A stretch of 64,000 nucleotides of DNA, from NCBI GenBank assembly GCA_049334165.1, contig JBEGHD010000010.1; one strand, written 5' to 3'. The notes below the pieces were generated by a model. That model saw only the letters and a list, made by a program, of their open reading frames with translations, had not been told where the DNA came from and ran no database searches. Position numbers and translations under genes: made by a program. Of the stretch, positions 52,499-61,563 are shown in pieces (position 1 is the stretch's first letter; every line of letters begins with the position of its first letter). The stretch comes from JBEGHD01 sp049334165 (lineage in GTDB: Bacteria; Bacteroidota; Bacteroidia; Flavobacteriales_D; Sanyastnellaceae).

Positions 52499-54144
52499 TC
52501 CATGACAATAACCTTCTTTCTAATCACAGAGTCTGCAGTTGACAGAATTACATAAAACAATTCCGCTTCAGAATATTTTCTAATATTTATTTTGAAATTA
52601 TCTTGAGATGGAGTGATGCTCTTAGAATACACCATCCGGCCCTGCATATCATAAATACGTAAAGCTACCTCCTCACGAGGAGAGCTCAGATAGATATTCA
52701 ACAATTCGCTTGTCGGATTAGGATACAGTTGAAAATAAACACCTTCAATTTCAGAAATACTGGTATAGGAAACACAATTGGTGTCTATTTCATACTTCCA
52801 AACATCTGTCATTAGCTTAGCGCTTGAAGGAGTTTGATGATTATACTCATATCCACCAAAAATGTATGCTGAGCCAGCTTTGTCGTACCATGCAATCGCG
52901 CCCATTCTACCCAAAGGCTTATTTTCAGGTGCAGCAATTCCTTTTGTTCCGTAAACTGCTGGCTGATTACCAATTGAGTCCCCTGCTATCCATGTCCAGG
53001 AGTTATTTTCTACACTGTAAACCCATAAATCATTTAGCATTTGATTATTACTCGAATCAGAATCGTGATAGCCCCCAAACATAAAGAAGTGGTTATTAAT
53101 TGCCCAATTCGCTCGATTCTCAAATCTTGACGAGGGATTAGCAGCATCCGTTTCTAAGCACATATTGCCACTATAGCCAATATCATTTGCGTTAGAAGTA
53201 CCTTTCAACCATGTCCACATATTCGTTTCTGGATTATACCTCCACATATCGTTGTGAAGCAAGTAGGAACTATCCCAATCATTTCCTCCAAACAAATAAA
53301 AACGGCCTTCGGAGTCTACCCAGGTTGCGTAAGACATTCTTGCAGGTGGTTCATTCTCTGGAGAAGGCACCCCCAAAGTTCCATAATTACCGTCTGCATC
53401 TTCATAGGATTGACCTTTCACGAAGGTCCATTCATTTGTTTCAATGTTATACTTCCAAAGGTCATTCAGCATATGCCATTGCGGTGTATTCACATCAGAA
53501 GAAGCCCCTCCAAAGAGCCACAAGTTATTTGAGTCATCCACCCAAGTGGCTCCAGTCTCTGCTCTTGCACCGGGAGTATTCATTTCTGAAGGTACGCCTT
53601 GAATACCATAAACAGGTTGCTGATTCGGTGTACTCGAACCACTTACCCAAGTCCACGTGTTTGTAGTTGGATTGTAATTCCACAAGTCATTGTAAAACCT
53701 CTCTCCATCAATATTTGCATAGCCACCATAAAGCCATAAAAGTCCATCATTCCCGGTCCAGGTCAAGGTGCCGAATCCTCTGGCAGGTGGAATATTTTCT
53801 GGATCAGGCACACCCTGTGATCCATAATGCCCCAAATTATTACCTTCACCTGGCCCTTTCATCCAGGTCCATTCGAGTGTTTCAGGATTGAATCGCCATA
53901 GATCATTTTGCCAACCGAAAGAATTCCCACCGCCAAACGACCAAAACATCCCTTCCTGATCTACCCAGCCAACACAGTTATATGCACCCGCAGGTGTGTT
54001 TACTGGTGAGGGAACACCTTTTACTCCATACACCGCAGAGTCATTTGAAATGGTATCGCCCTTAATCCAGGTCCACATTCCAACCTGAGCAGTAGAGAGA
54101 TTCGAGAGAAGAATAAAGTTGAAAAATAGTAGGTAATATTTCAT
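52492..54144 (-). CDS. Kelch-repeat secreted protein with T9SS sorting domain
   Basis: 550 residues. The signal peptide ends STAQ. About six kelch-type units follow, each with (N)DLW(R/N/K)(F/Y)NPET..W(T)W and GG..W segments, such as NDLWRFNPETLEWTWMKG and NDMWRYNPETNMWTWLKG. Kelch propellers usually bind ligands. The T9SS type A domain starts at about 474 (YPNPTSELLN). Similar in style to the 7850 and 32254 proteins. Ligand unknown. Confidence 0.88.
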   Translation of the reverse strand: MKYYLLFFNFILLSNLSTAQVGMWTWIKGDTISNDSAVYGVKGVPSPVNTPAGAYNCVGWVDQEGMFWSFGGGNSFGWQNDLWRFNPETLEWTWMKGPGEGNNLGHYGSQGVPDPENIPPARGFGTLTWTGNDGLLWLYGGYANIDGERFYNDLWNYNPTTNTWTWVSGSSTPNQQPVYGIQGVPSEMNTPGARAETGATWVDDSNNLWLFGGASSDVNTPQWHMLNDLWKYNIETNEWTFVKGQSYEDADGNYGTLGVPSPENEPPARMSYATWVDSEGRFYLFGGNDWDSSYLLHNDMWRYNPETNMWTWLKGTSNANDIGYSGNMCLETDAANPSSRFENRANWAINNHFFMFGGYHDSDSSNNQMLNDLWVYSVENNSWTWIAGDSIGNQPAVYGTKGIAAPENKPLGRMGAIAWYDKAGSAYIFGGYEYNHQTPSSAKLMTDVWKYEIDTNCVSYTSISEIEGVYFQLYPNPTSELLNIYLSSPREEVALRIYDMQGRMVYSKSITPSQDNFKINIRKYSEAELFYVILSTADSVIRKKVIVMDY

Positions 54145-54188
54145 AGCGGTTTTGCGAGGTGTTGACTTAAATATACTATTTCTTCAAC

Positions 54189-55703
54189 TTATTTGCTTTC
54201 TATAGAGCTTTTTAGTCCCAAAATATCTGCAACGAGTTCTCTTTTCTTTCTAAACTGTACTTCATTCTCTGCAATCGACCGGTTCCAGAAAGGAACCATT
54301 TCAGTCAGTTTTTCTCTCCAGGCCTTTGCTTTCATCTTTTCGGGAAATGCAGTTTGTAAAATCCCAATCATGATGTCGACAGCAGTTGAAGCTCCAGGGG
54401 AAGCTCCGAGTAATGCTGAAATTGAGCCGTCTTTGCTGTGCACCACATCCGTTCCGAACTCCAAAATTCCACCCTGGTCTTTGTCTCTTTTAATAATTTG
54501 AACCCGCTGACCGGCACGCATAAGTTCCCAGTCTTTCGATTTTGCATCGACTACGAACTCCCTCAGTTTCTCCATGCGGTCTTCATGATCCATAGAAATC
54601 TGTCCGATCAAATACTTTGTTAGGTCGAGGTTATGCCAAAAGGCACCCCAGTAAGCGGGAATATTGTTGAAGGTAATTGACTTGGGAAGGTCGAGATAAG
54701 AACCTTCTTTGAGAAACTTGGTGTTGAATGCAGCAAAAGGGCCAAACATCAGTTCTCGTTTGCCGTCAATGTGGCGCGTGTCGAGGTGAGGGGCAGCCAT
54801 GGGTGGAGCGTCTACTCCGGCTTTGCTGTAAACTTTGGCGTCAAACTTTTCAATGACATCGCGGTTGTTGCAGACCAACCACTCTCCACTCACCGGAAAT
54901 CCTCCGTAGCCTTCTTTTTCGTCTATTTCGACTTTTTGCAAGAGGGAGAGTGCCCGACCTCCTGCACCGATAAAAACGTGGTCTGCATCCAGGCCAAATT
55001 TTTCGCCACTGTTTAGGTTTTCAACTTCCACAAGCCAATCGTTACCTCGCTCAGGATCTATATCCTTCACTTCGTGACCTGTGAGCACTTCGGTGTCGAA
55101 TTGCTCGGTGAGAATTTGGAAATACTTTTTAGTGATCACTTCAAAATCGAGCTCAGTGCCCTGCTCTGCCCTGGTAGCAGCCATTACGTCATCTCTTCCT
55201 CGACCTTGAGTGATTAGCGGAAACCAGTCTGTCATTTCCGCCAGATCTTCAGTAAACTGCATGTCTTCAAAATGGATGTGCTTTTTCAAAGCTTCGAATC
55301 GCTTCTTTAGAAATTCGACTTGCTCCTCACCTGTTACCCAGGCGTGGTGAGGAACAGAGCGGATGAATTCTTCCGGGTTTTCAATCATTCCCTCTTCGAC
55401 CAAAAAAGCCCAAAACTCTTTGGACTTCTCAAACTTCTCATAAGTGTCGAGGGCTTTGGTTACATCGATAGAGCCATCTTTTTTTTCGGGTGTATAATTC
55501 AATTCGCAAAAGCCAGAGTGTCCAGTCCCCGAATTGTTCCAGGAGGCCGAGCTTTCCTGGGAAACTTCATCAAGTCGTTCGAGGATCAGAATCTTTTTAT
55601 CGGCATCAAGAAGCTTGAGAAGTAATGCGAGCGTGGCACTCATGATTCCTCCTCCTACACAAATCAGATCGTATTTTTCTATGGATGAATTCATTGAAGA
55701 CAT
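54189..55703 (-). CDS. mqo: Malate:quinone oxidoreductase
   Basis: 504 residues, normal length. It oxidises malate to oxaloacetate and passes electrons to quinone, replacing NAD-dependent malate dehydrogenase. Landmarks: FAD site DLICVGGGIMSATLALLL, LERLDEVSQESSASWNNSGTGHSG (read in parts), ELNYTPEKKDG, GRDDVMAATRAEQGTELDF, and SKDWELMRAGQRVQIIKRD. Peripheral to the inner membrane. A start at 55694 is an alternative. Divergent from the 55836 gene. Confidence 0.96.
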   Translation of the reverse strand: MSSMNSSIEKYDLICVGGGIMSATLALLLKLLDADKKILILERLDEVSQESSASWNNSGTGHSGFCELNYTPEKKDGSIDVTKALDTYEKFEKSKEFWAFLVEEGMIENPEEFIRSVPHHAWVTGEEQVEFLKKRFEALKKHIHFEDMQFTEDLAEMTDWFPLITQGRGRDDVMAATRAEQGTELDFEVITKKYFQILTEQFDTEVLTGHEVKDIDPERGNDWLVEVENLNSGEKFGLDADHVFIGAGGRALSLLQKVEIDEKEGYGGFPVSGEWLVCNNRDVIEKFDAKVYSKAGVDAPPMAAPHLDTRHIDGKRELMFGPFAAFNTKFLKEGSYLDLPKSITFNNIPAYWGAFWHNLDLTKYLIGQISMDHEDRMEKLREFVVDAKSKDWELMRAGQRVQIIKRDKDQGGILEFGTDVVHSKDGSISALLGASPGASTAVDIMIGILQTAFPEKMKAKAWREKLTEMVPFWNRSIAENEVQFRKKRELVADILGLKSSIESK

Positions 55704-55835
55704 ATTTTCCTTTCACTCTACTACAAAAGAGATTGGTGATCGTTTAGAAACTTGATATCAAACTTGGGGAAAACTGCTCTGCGATTTTTTTTGAAACTGT
55801 TATCTTGCAAACAGAGAATGATTCGCGGATAAACT

Positions 55836-57584
55836 ATGAAACTATCACTTCATCTCATATTACTACTGAGCCTATTTTTAAATTTTGCTTTAAACTCATT
55901 AGGTCAAAATCAACAGGAAGAAGTTGAAATAACTCTATCTATGCGTGTTCTGGACGCTGTTGCTGAAACTCCACTGGAATACGCTACAGTTTACAACAAG
56001 CGAAATGGAAAGGCCACTATCACCAATCAACACGGTTTTTTTACGCTAAACGAACTTCTGCCAGGTGATACGCTCGTAGTCAGTTATGTTGGATACAGCA
56101 CCTTTAAATCGGTAGTGAGTGAAGTCTTGAAGACGAATTTCATTCTGCTTGAACCGCGGTCCGAACTGGTTGACGAAGCAGTAGTAATCGGCAGTACTGG
56201 CGATCTTTACGAACTATTTGCAAAATCCAGACTCAGCTTTGACGATAATCAAAAGACAGCTAAGACTTACTTCTCTCTAGAATCGAGAACTCTCGGAAAA
56301 CGCGTAGAATTACTCGAGTGCTACTACAACGGAATTTACAGCACATATAATGTAGACGCACTGCTGCTCAAAAATGGACGACTCGCTCTGGAGAAGTACG
56401 CCAATAAGTATTTTATCTCGCACGAATCGTCTGACGCCATGTGTATGCACATGCTGTTCGTACCCAACGATCGCTTTCCGGAATCGCCATTTGGCATGAA
56501 CAAAAGGAAGCTAAAGAGCATCTACGAACTCAATCTTGAGTCTGGATTTGAAACAGAAGATGGCCGAGAAGCATTAGTTGTTCGCTTTGAACCCAAAAAG
56601 GAAAAACGCAAGCACTTTGCCGGTAGAGCATGGCTAGATGCAGAATCCCAACAGTTGCTTAAAATTGAGCTCGAAATCAAAGAAGCGGGAATCCATCCTT
56701 TCACGCCAATTTTCCTTGAAGACGAAGTGGAACTAGTGAATATGAACATCACCAAAACATTTAAGGAGATGGAAAAACGCATGTTCGTAGAGTCCATCAA
56801 TTTTGAGTATCAGGTCCATTACCTCCACACTGATGGGCGCACGGATGTAATCGATACGAAAGCTGTTCTATACGCATACGATTACAACGATAGATTTCTC
56901 TTACCTATTTATTCTCATGGAAGGCCGAGGGACAACGATTATCGGAAGATTAACTCTATTCCCTACAATCATCTATTCTGGAAGAACTTCGATGAGTTTA
57001 AGATCAACGATATTCGTACCAGAAACCAACAGTTCATTAACAGTACAAAGTCGATTACAAATCAAACGCTCTTTGACCAAAGGGCTGCCCAAAAGCGCAG
57101 CATCCTCCCCAATCCTCTTCATCACTGGGCACACCAACGATTCATTTTCAACAATCGGCCTTCACCGCGAATGTGGCCCAACCGCCACTCAGATATTGCC
57201 CAGATTTTCCTGGATGTAAATCAGTTTGAAGACAGCTTGCAAATCGTAACGAGCACGCTGATTGATGCGCGAGAAGTGGTAGTGCGAAACAACGGTAAGT
57301 TCACCGACAAGCTCAATATTTATTTCAATCTGTACTTCGATCTGGTTGAACTAGAAAGGCGAAAACTTCAAAAAACGCTGGAAGAAAACTGCTCGAGTCA
57401 GGAAGAGGTGGTTTCTCGATTTCAGCAATTGTGGCAAGACATCGACAAGAGACTAAAAGACTTTGAGCACGAAACCAACAGAGGTGAATATATGAGTGGC
57501 TTAAAGAAATACAACGAACTCATCAAGAAAGAGCTGGGCGTAGATAATTTTTTGTTTTTTGGTCTGAAGATGGATGGGGAGTGA
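55836..57584 (+). CDS. Exported protein with CarboxypepD_reg-like domain
   Basis: 582 residues. A signal peptide ends NSLGQ. The carboxypeptidase-regulatory-like domain at about 30-115 (MRVLDAVAETPLEYATVYNK, GFFTLNELLPGDTLVVSYVG) is followed by a long region with beta-strands and helices containing AWLDAESQQLLKIELEIKEA, HHWAHQRFIFNNRPSPRMWPN and a helical end. It lacks a TonB plug/barrel, so it is not a receptor. This layout occurs in many Bacteroidota envelope proteins of unknown role. Confidence 0.75.
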   Translation: MKLSLHLILLLSLFLNFALNSLGQNQQEEVEITLSMRVLDAVAETPLEYATVYNKRNGKATITNQHGFFTLNELLPGDTLVVSYVGYSTFKSVVSEVLKTNFILLEPRSELVDEAVVIGSTGDLYELFAKSRLSFDDNQKTAKTYFSLESRTLGKRVELLECYYNGIYSTYNVDALLLKNGRLALEKYANKYFISHESSDAMCMHMLFVPNDRFPESPFGMNKRKLKSIYELNLESGFETEDGREALVVRFEPKKEKRKHFAGRAWLDAESQQLLKIELEIKEAGIHPFTPIFLEDEVELVNMNITKTFKEMEKRMFVESINFEYQVHYLHTDGRTDVIDTKAVLYAYDYNDRFLLPIYSHGRPRDNDYRKINSIPYNHLFWKNFDEFKINDIRTRNQQFINSTKSITNQTLFDQRAAQKRSILPNPLHHWAHQRFIFNNRPSPRMWPNRHSDIAQIFLDVNQFEDSLQIVTSTLIDAREVVVRNNGKFTDKLNIYFNLYFDLVELERRKLQKTLEENCSSQEEVVSRFQQLWQDIDKRLKDFEHETNRGEYMSGLKKYNELIKKELGVDNFLFFGLKMDGE

Positions 57585-57591
57585 CTAACAT

Positions 57592-58119
57592 TTAATTACC
57601 AGCCTTAAGGTGCATTTTTATTCTTGACACCAAATTTTCATACTTAACAGTCACACGCGGAATAAAAATGCGATCAGGTGAGTCCAATGTTGATCCACTC
57701 ACTTTTGGTCGATAGTATTCCACTTTAGACCAAAAGTTACCTTTAACTATAATGGCACCTTTTGAAGTCTGATCAACCAACGCTATCTGTTCCAAAGGAA
57801 TCTTTCTTTCTTTTAAAAGTGTTCCTGTCATTTTGATTCCTTCAGAGTCAACACTAAAATTTGCATCTCGAAATTTGAGGAGTGTTTTTTTCAGGCGCTT
57901 TTGACTCCACACAAAGGATATGATAAAAATGAAAGAGGTTCCAATAGAAAAAAGTAAGACTGGGAAACTACTGTCAAGCTGTATTATTACAAGACTGAAT
58001 AAGACCAAGATCACTGTGAATAACACCCAAGCGATAATCGCTCTTCTTTGCATAAATAAGTTCAGATAACGGTCAAAGCTTCTTGAATCGACCTGAAATA
58101 CTTCCTCGGTAGGTGTCAT
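57592..58119 (-). CDS. Two-helix membrane protein
   Basis: 175 residues. Two adjacent transmembrane helices (about 28-47 and 51-71) are followed by a cytosolic domain with EGIKMTGTLLKERKIPLEQIAL and VKGNFWSKVEYYRPK, resembling small PH-like (bPH2/YcxB) domains that follow a helix pair. Function is unknown. Third from the end of the minus-strand run, 54 bases after the DsbA-type gene. Confidence 0.6.
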   Translation of the reverse strand: MTPTEEVFQVDSRSFDRYLNLFMQRRAIIAWVLFTVILVLFSLVIIQLDSSFPVLLFSIGTSFIFIISFVWSQKRLKKTLLKFRDANFSVDSEGIKMTGTLLKERKIPLEQIALVDQTSKGAIIVKGNFWSKVEYYRPKVSGSTLDSPDRIFIPRVTVKYENLVSRIKMHLKAGN

Positions 58120-58173
58120 GTCAATCAGATTACTTTTTCAGCTGCAGCATCAAGTATGATAACCAGCTGAGAT

Positions 58174-58824
58174 TTACTCCTTCACCGTCTGCCACTCTTC
58201 AAAAGATTGGCGGAGTGCACCCAAAAAAGTCTCGGGTTGCTGGGCTCCCGTCACGCTGTACTTATCATTGAACACGAAATAAGGAACTCCAGAGACTCCA
58301 ATTTGCTGTGCTTCGTAGATGTCGTGACGGACTTCCTGCTCCAGTTCTTTACTGTTCTGAGCGCTTTTCCATTCGTCTTCACTGAGTCCTAATTCTGAAA
58401 TCAATTCGTTTAGAACGGCAGCATCATCAACGTTTTTTCCGTCTCTGAAATAAGCTTCAAAGATTAACTCCTTGGCTTCATTTTGCTTTCCGTGATTTTT
58501 TGCAAAGTGTAAAAAGCAATGTGCCCTGAAAGAATTGGCAACAACAACGTCATCGAAATTGTAAGTCAGCCCGACTTGCTTTCCTGCTTCAGACAGCTGA
58601 GCGTTCATCTTCCTGGCTTGTTCTACCGGGAAACCTTTCACCTTTGCAAGGTGCTCAGCAAGGTTGGCAGTCGTATCGGTTTCGATGCCTGGCTGCAGCT
58701 GAAAGCTTTTCCAGACCACTTCCACCTGATCACTGTGCTCGAACTCTTCCAATGCCATTTCAAACTTCCGCTTTCCCAGGTAGCAAAAAGGGCAAAGCAC
58801 ATCGCTCCAAACTTCTACTTTCAT
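58174..58824 (-). CDS. DsbA-family (FrnE-type) thioredoxin-fold oxidoreductase
   Basis: 216 residues starting MKVEVWSDVLCPFCYLGKRK. The CPFC motif at 11-14 is the likely redox centre and the helical insertion is typical of FrnE-like DsbA proteins, which act on disulfides or polyunsaturated substrates. There is no signal peptide, so it is cytosolic. C-terminal GVSGVPYFVFNDKYSVTGAQ matches the family's cis-Pro strand. A GGAGAAG Shine-Dalgarno-like site precedes the ATG at 58824; a longer frame would add 18 residues. Confidence 0.88.
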   Translation of the reverse strand: MKVEVWSDVLCPFCYLGKRKFEMALEEFEHSDQVEVVWKSFQLQPGIETDTTANLAEHLAKVKGFPVEQARKMNAQLSEAGKQVGLTYNFDDVVVANSFRAHCFLHFAKNHGKQNEAKELIFEAYFRDGKNVDDAAVLNELISELGLSEDEWKSAQNSKELEQEVRHDIYEAQQIGVSGVPYFVFNDKYSVTGAQQPETFLGALRQSFEEWQTVKE

Positions 58825-58884
58825 CTTCTCCACTTCTAAAAAATCTTTATTGGTTTCAACACCACCTGGAACAGACACGGAGTT

Positions 58885-59880
58885 TCAGTTGTTCGGCATC
58901 ACTTTCTCTGTTGGCTCAACCTTCTCCTCTTCTACCTCACCAAGCCATTTCGATTTGTCTTCAGGAAGCTTCACCTCGTAAGCCTTTCCAGTGCGGTTAT
59001 TCAGGTAAGACTCACGCAGCCAGGGATTCAGGGTTTTCAGTGTTTTGTAGTTAATGCCGCGTTCGTTGGCCCAGATAGCAAAATTCTCCACCGAGTAGTC
59101 CACAGTGTCAATCACTGTTTCGTAGGGAGGATAAAGATCTTTTGGACGAAGGTGGAAACCATAATTTCCTGAGTTGTTGAGAATTTCTTTGACGGCAAGA
59201 ATGCGGTAAACGTAGCGTCCTGTTTCTGCATTGAGCAGCAAATCCCAGTAGCGATCAACCTTTTGACGGGCCAACTGGCGATTCACTCCCGCTCTACCCA
59301 TGTTGTAGGAAGCAGCCACCAGTGACCAGTCTCCGTAAATTTCATAGGCATCTTTCAAATACTCACAAGCGGCTGCTGTAGACTTCTCCACGTTGTAGCG
59401 CTCATCGACTTCGTTGTTGATTTCAAGTCCGTACTCGCGACCAGTAGATTCCAAAAATTGCCAGAATCCTGTAGCTCCTGCTGGAGAAACCACATTTTCA
59501 AAACCACTTTCGATCAGCGACAGGTACTTAAAATCTTCGGGCACGCCATTCTCTTTCAAAATTGGTTCGATTACCGGAAACCATCTGTTAGCACGCTTGT
59601 GCATCAAGAAAGTGTTCGAATGCCAGTAGGTGTTTACCAGCAACTCGCGATCAAGCTTTTCCTTAACATCAATTTGATTCAGCGGAACATCTTCTCCTGC
59701 AAAGGTCATCTCCTCAGGAGTGGAGAGGCTGTAAACTTTATAATTACTTTTTACATGGTCGTTGTAGAGGTCATCTTCACGCTTTTCTTCAGCAGAAAAA
59801 CTAGACAAATAAAGGATTCCAGAAATGGCAAGGACTCCTCCAAAAAGGAAGGCCCAACGAGAGGTGGATGCTGTTTTCAT
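58885..59880 (-). CDS. Lytic transglycosylase (SLT domain) with membrane anchor
   Basis: 331 residues. A hydrophobic N-terminus (about 9-28) anchors or exports it. The SLT domain contains catalytic Glu124 (YLSLIESGFENV), SPAGATGFWQF, and later AASYNMGRAGVNRQL. It cleaves peptidoglycan glycan strands to 1,6-anhydro products. It lacks LysM repeats found in full MltD. It lies 5 bases downstream of the MraY/WecA-like gene and is likely co-transcribed with it. Confidence 0.9.
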   Translation of the reverse strand: MKTASTSRWAFLFGGVLAISGILYLSSFSAEEKREDDLYNDHVKSNYKVYSLSTPEEMTFAGEDVPLNQIDVKEKLDRELLVNTYWHSNTFLMHKRANRWFPVIEPILKENGVPEDFKYLSLIESGFENVVSPAGATGFWQFLESTGREYGLEINNEVDERYNVEKSTAAACEYLKDAYEIYGDWSLVAASYNMGRAGVNRQLARQKVDRYWDLLLNAETGRYVYRILAVKEILNNSGNYGFHLRPKDLYPPYETVIDTVDYSVENFAIWANERGINYKTLKTLNPWLRESYLNNRTGKAYEVKLPEDKSKWLGEVEEEKVEPTEKVMPNN

Positions 59881-59885
59881 TTTAT

Positions 59886-60953
59886 TTAATAAGAGTACTT
59901 TTTTCGTTGTAAATTCTTACGTGCGATCAATAAGAAAGTTAAAAATAGGAAGATTGGATATCCGATAAACACAAGAGACAAAATAGTTGTCCACTGACCG
60001 ATGTAGTAAGCCGCGTAAACCGCCATCACAAAGTGTATAACGGTGAGAAAGCTAAAAATGGATGCCACCAGGTTTTTCTCTACTCCGAAGTAGTGGAGTT
60101 GCCAGGCAAGCTGGTCCTTTTTCTTCGCTTTAAGTGAATATTTAGAAATCATCCTGTTGGCAAAAACCAATGCGCTGGCGAGCAAAGGCAAAAGAAACAC
60201 GTAGAGTGCAACGGCCAGCCCGTTGTAGCCTCCGGTCGTGGCTTTCACTCCCTGTCCATTCCAGCAAATCAGGATCGAGAAAACAGCGAGAAGAAATCCC
60301 ACAAGCTGACTTCCGCTTACGCCAAGGCCCAGCCTGGCGGGAAACCAGTTGAAAAACAAAAATGCCATCAGGCTGGCCCAAAGCGAGCCAAGCAAAATAA
60401 GTGAAAGTGAATCGGCAAAACCTGTGACCGACAGGTGAAGCATAAAAAAGACTGAGGTGAAAGCGGCAACAAGAGTGGCTATCGCGTTCATGCTGTTGAG
60501 CCACCGAATGGCGTTCATCAGCCACATCACCCAGATTACCGTAATTAGTGAATTCACCCAGTCCAGCTCGGATATTTCAATCTTAAGGCTACTCACAGCA
60601 AGAGCCAATCCGCACAGTAGTTGAAAGAGAAAAAGAAAATTCAGTTTGAGCTTTCTCAGGTCTATGAGGAAACCAGTGACAAAAGCCAGGATTGTGAGGA
60701 TTGAAATAATTAAAAACTGGGATTGATTCAAAAAATGGAGTTCGAACTGAATGCTTCCACTCACAGCTCCAAGCACGAGCACAAGGATAATTCCTACCCC
60801 TCCGAACCACGGAGTTCTGAGTTTTATAAACTTTCGGATTCTACCGGATGGAACCTCTCTAATACGATCGAAAAAATTTCTGAGAAGAATTTGATAGGTG
60901 GCCACGGCCAGAGCGAAGAGTACGAAAAGCAAAATTGCAAAGTAGGTCTTCAT
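59886..60953 (-). CDS. MraY/WecA-superfamily membrane protein lacking catalytic residues
   Basis: 355 residues, about ten membrane helices. The superfamily framework aligns clearly: TPWFGG (47-52), GFLID (94-98), NAIRWLNSMNA (147-157), NWFPARLGLGVSGS (202-215) and QLAWQL (281-286). In active MraY/WecA proteins these read TPxxGG, GFxDD, NxxNxxDGxDGL, GDSGS and HxHH. Here the DD pair is I97-D98, DGxDG is NSMNA, the GD is GV and the His block lacks His. I infer it cannot perform the phospho-sugar transfer. Its role may be structural or regulatory. It follows rfbC by 25 bases. ATG start; a GTG three bases upstream exists. Confidence 0.8.
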   Translation of the reverse strand: MKTYFAILLFVLFALAVATYQILLRNFFDRIREVPSGRIRKFIKLRTPWFGGVGIILVLVLGAVSGSIQFELHFLNQSQFLIISILTILAFVTGFLIDLRKLKLNFLFLFQLLCGLALAVSSLKIEISELDWVNSLITVIWVMWLMNAIRWLNSMNAIATLVAAFTSVFFMLHLSVTGFADSLSLILLGSLWASLMAFLFFNWFPARLGLGVSGSQLVGFLLAVFSILICWNGQGVKATTGGYNGLAVALYVFLLPLLASALVFANRMISKYSLKAKKKDQLAWQLHYFGVEKNLVASIFSFLTVIHFVMAVYAAYYIGQWTTILSLVFIGYPIFLFLTFLLIARKNLQRKKYSY

Positions 60954-60978
60954 CACCCTGGTGTTTTCATTTTAATAG

Positions 60979-61530
60979 TTAGTAGCGAAAGGGAGAACGA
61001 AATTTGCTCAAAGACATTGCTTGCTGATCTTTCTCAGAGAGAAGCGGCTTTTCTACTTCCCAGTCGATTCCGATTTCAGGATCGTTCCAGGCGATTCCAT
61101 TCTCTGTCTCGGGATGGTAGTAGTCTGAGCACTTGTAGGAGAAAATTGTGTTTGGCTCCAGTGTCAAAAAGCCGTGAGCCATTCCCTTCGGTACAAAAAA
61201 CTGGCGCTTGTTTTCTGCCGAAAGCAAACACTTTTCAAATTTGCCATAAGTCGGTGACCCCTGGCGCAAATCGACAACAACGTCAAGAACGCTTCCCTGT
61301 ACTACCCGAACCAACTTGTCTTGCGCATGTGGCGGCTCCTGAAAGTGCAAACCGCGAAGTACGTGAGCTCCAGACATCGATTCGTTGTCTTGCACAAAGT
61401 CGATATCCATTCCTGTTTTTTCCACAAAAGTCTTTCGATTGAAAGACTCGAAAAAATAGCCACGTTCGTCTGCAAACACTCGAGGTTCGATGATCAAAAC
61501 ATCTCTGATGGCTGTCTTCTCAATTTTCAT
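60979..61530 (-). CDS. rfbC: dTDP-4-dehydrorhamnose 3,5-epimerase
   Basis: 183 residues, usual length. It epimerises dTDP-4-keto-6-deoxyglucose toward dTDP-rhamnose precursors. Catalytic residues appear intact: His62 (GLHFQEPP), Lys72 (DKLVRV), Tyr132 (FSYKCSDYY), His119 (KGMAHGF). Neighbours rfbA, rfbB and rfbD are absent from the window. It is between the Wza-like and MraY/WecA-like genes. A TAACTTTTG element ends 4 bases before its ATG. Confidence 0.94.
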   Translation of the reverse strand: MKIEKTAIRDVLIIEPRVFADERGYFFESFNRKTFVEKTGMDIDFVQDNESMSGAHVLRGLHFQEPPHAQDKLVRVVQGSVLDVVVDLRQGSPTYGKFEKCLLSAENKRQFFVPKGMAHGFLTLEPNTIFSYKCSDYYHPETENGIAWNDPEIGIDWEVEKPLLSEKDQQAMSLSKFRSPFRY

Positions 61531-61534
61531 AAAG

Positions 61535-61543
61535 CAAAAGTTA
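61535..61543 (-). promoter_or_regulatory. rfbC -7-like box abutting the start
   Basis: TAACTTTTG, then CTTT, then ATG on the minus strand: like TAnnTTTG with one extra base between the two halves. Spacing to the ATG is again 4 bases. Confidence 0.3.
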
Positions 61544-61563
61544 CCCCAAAGGGTCGTTAAAGT

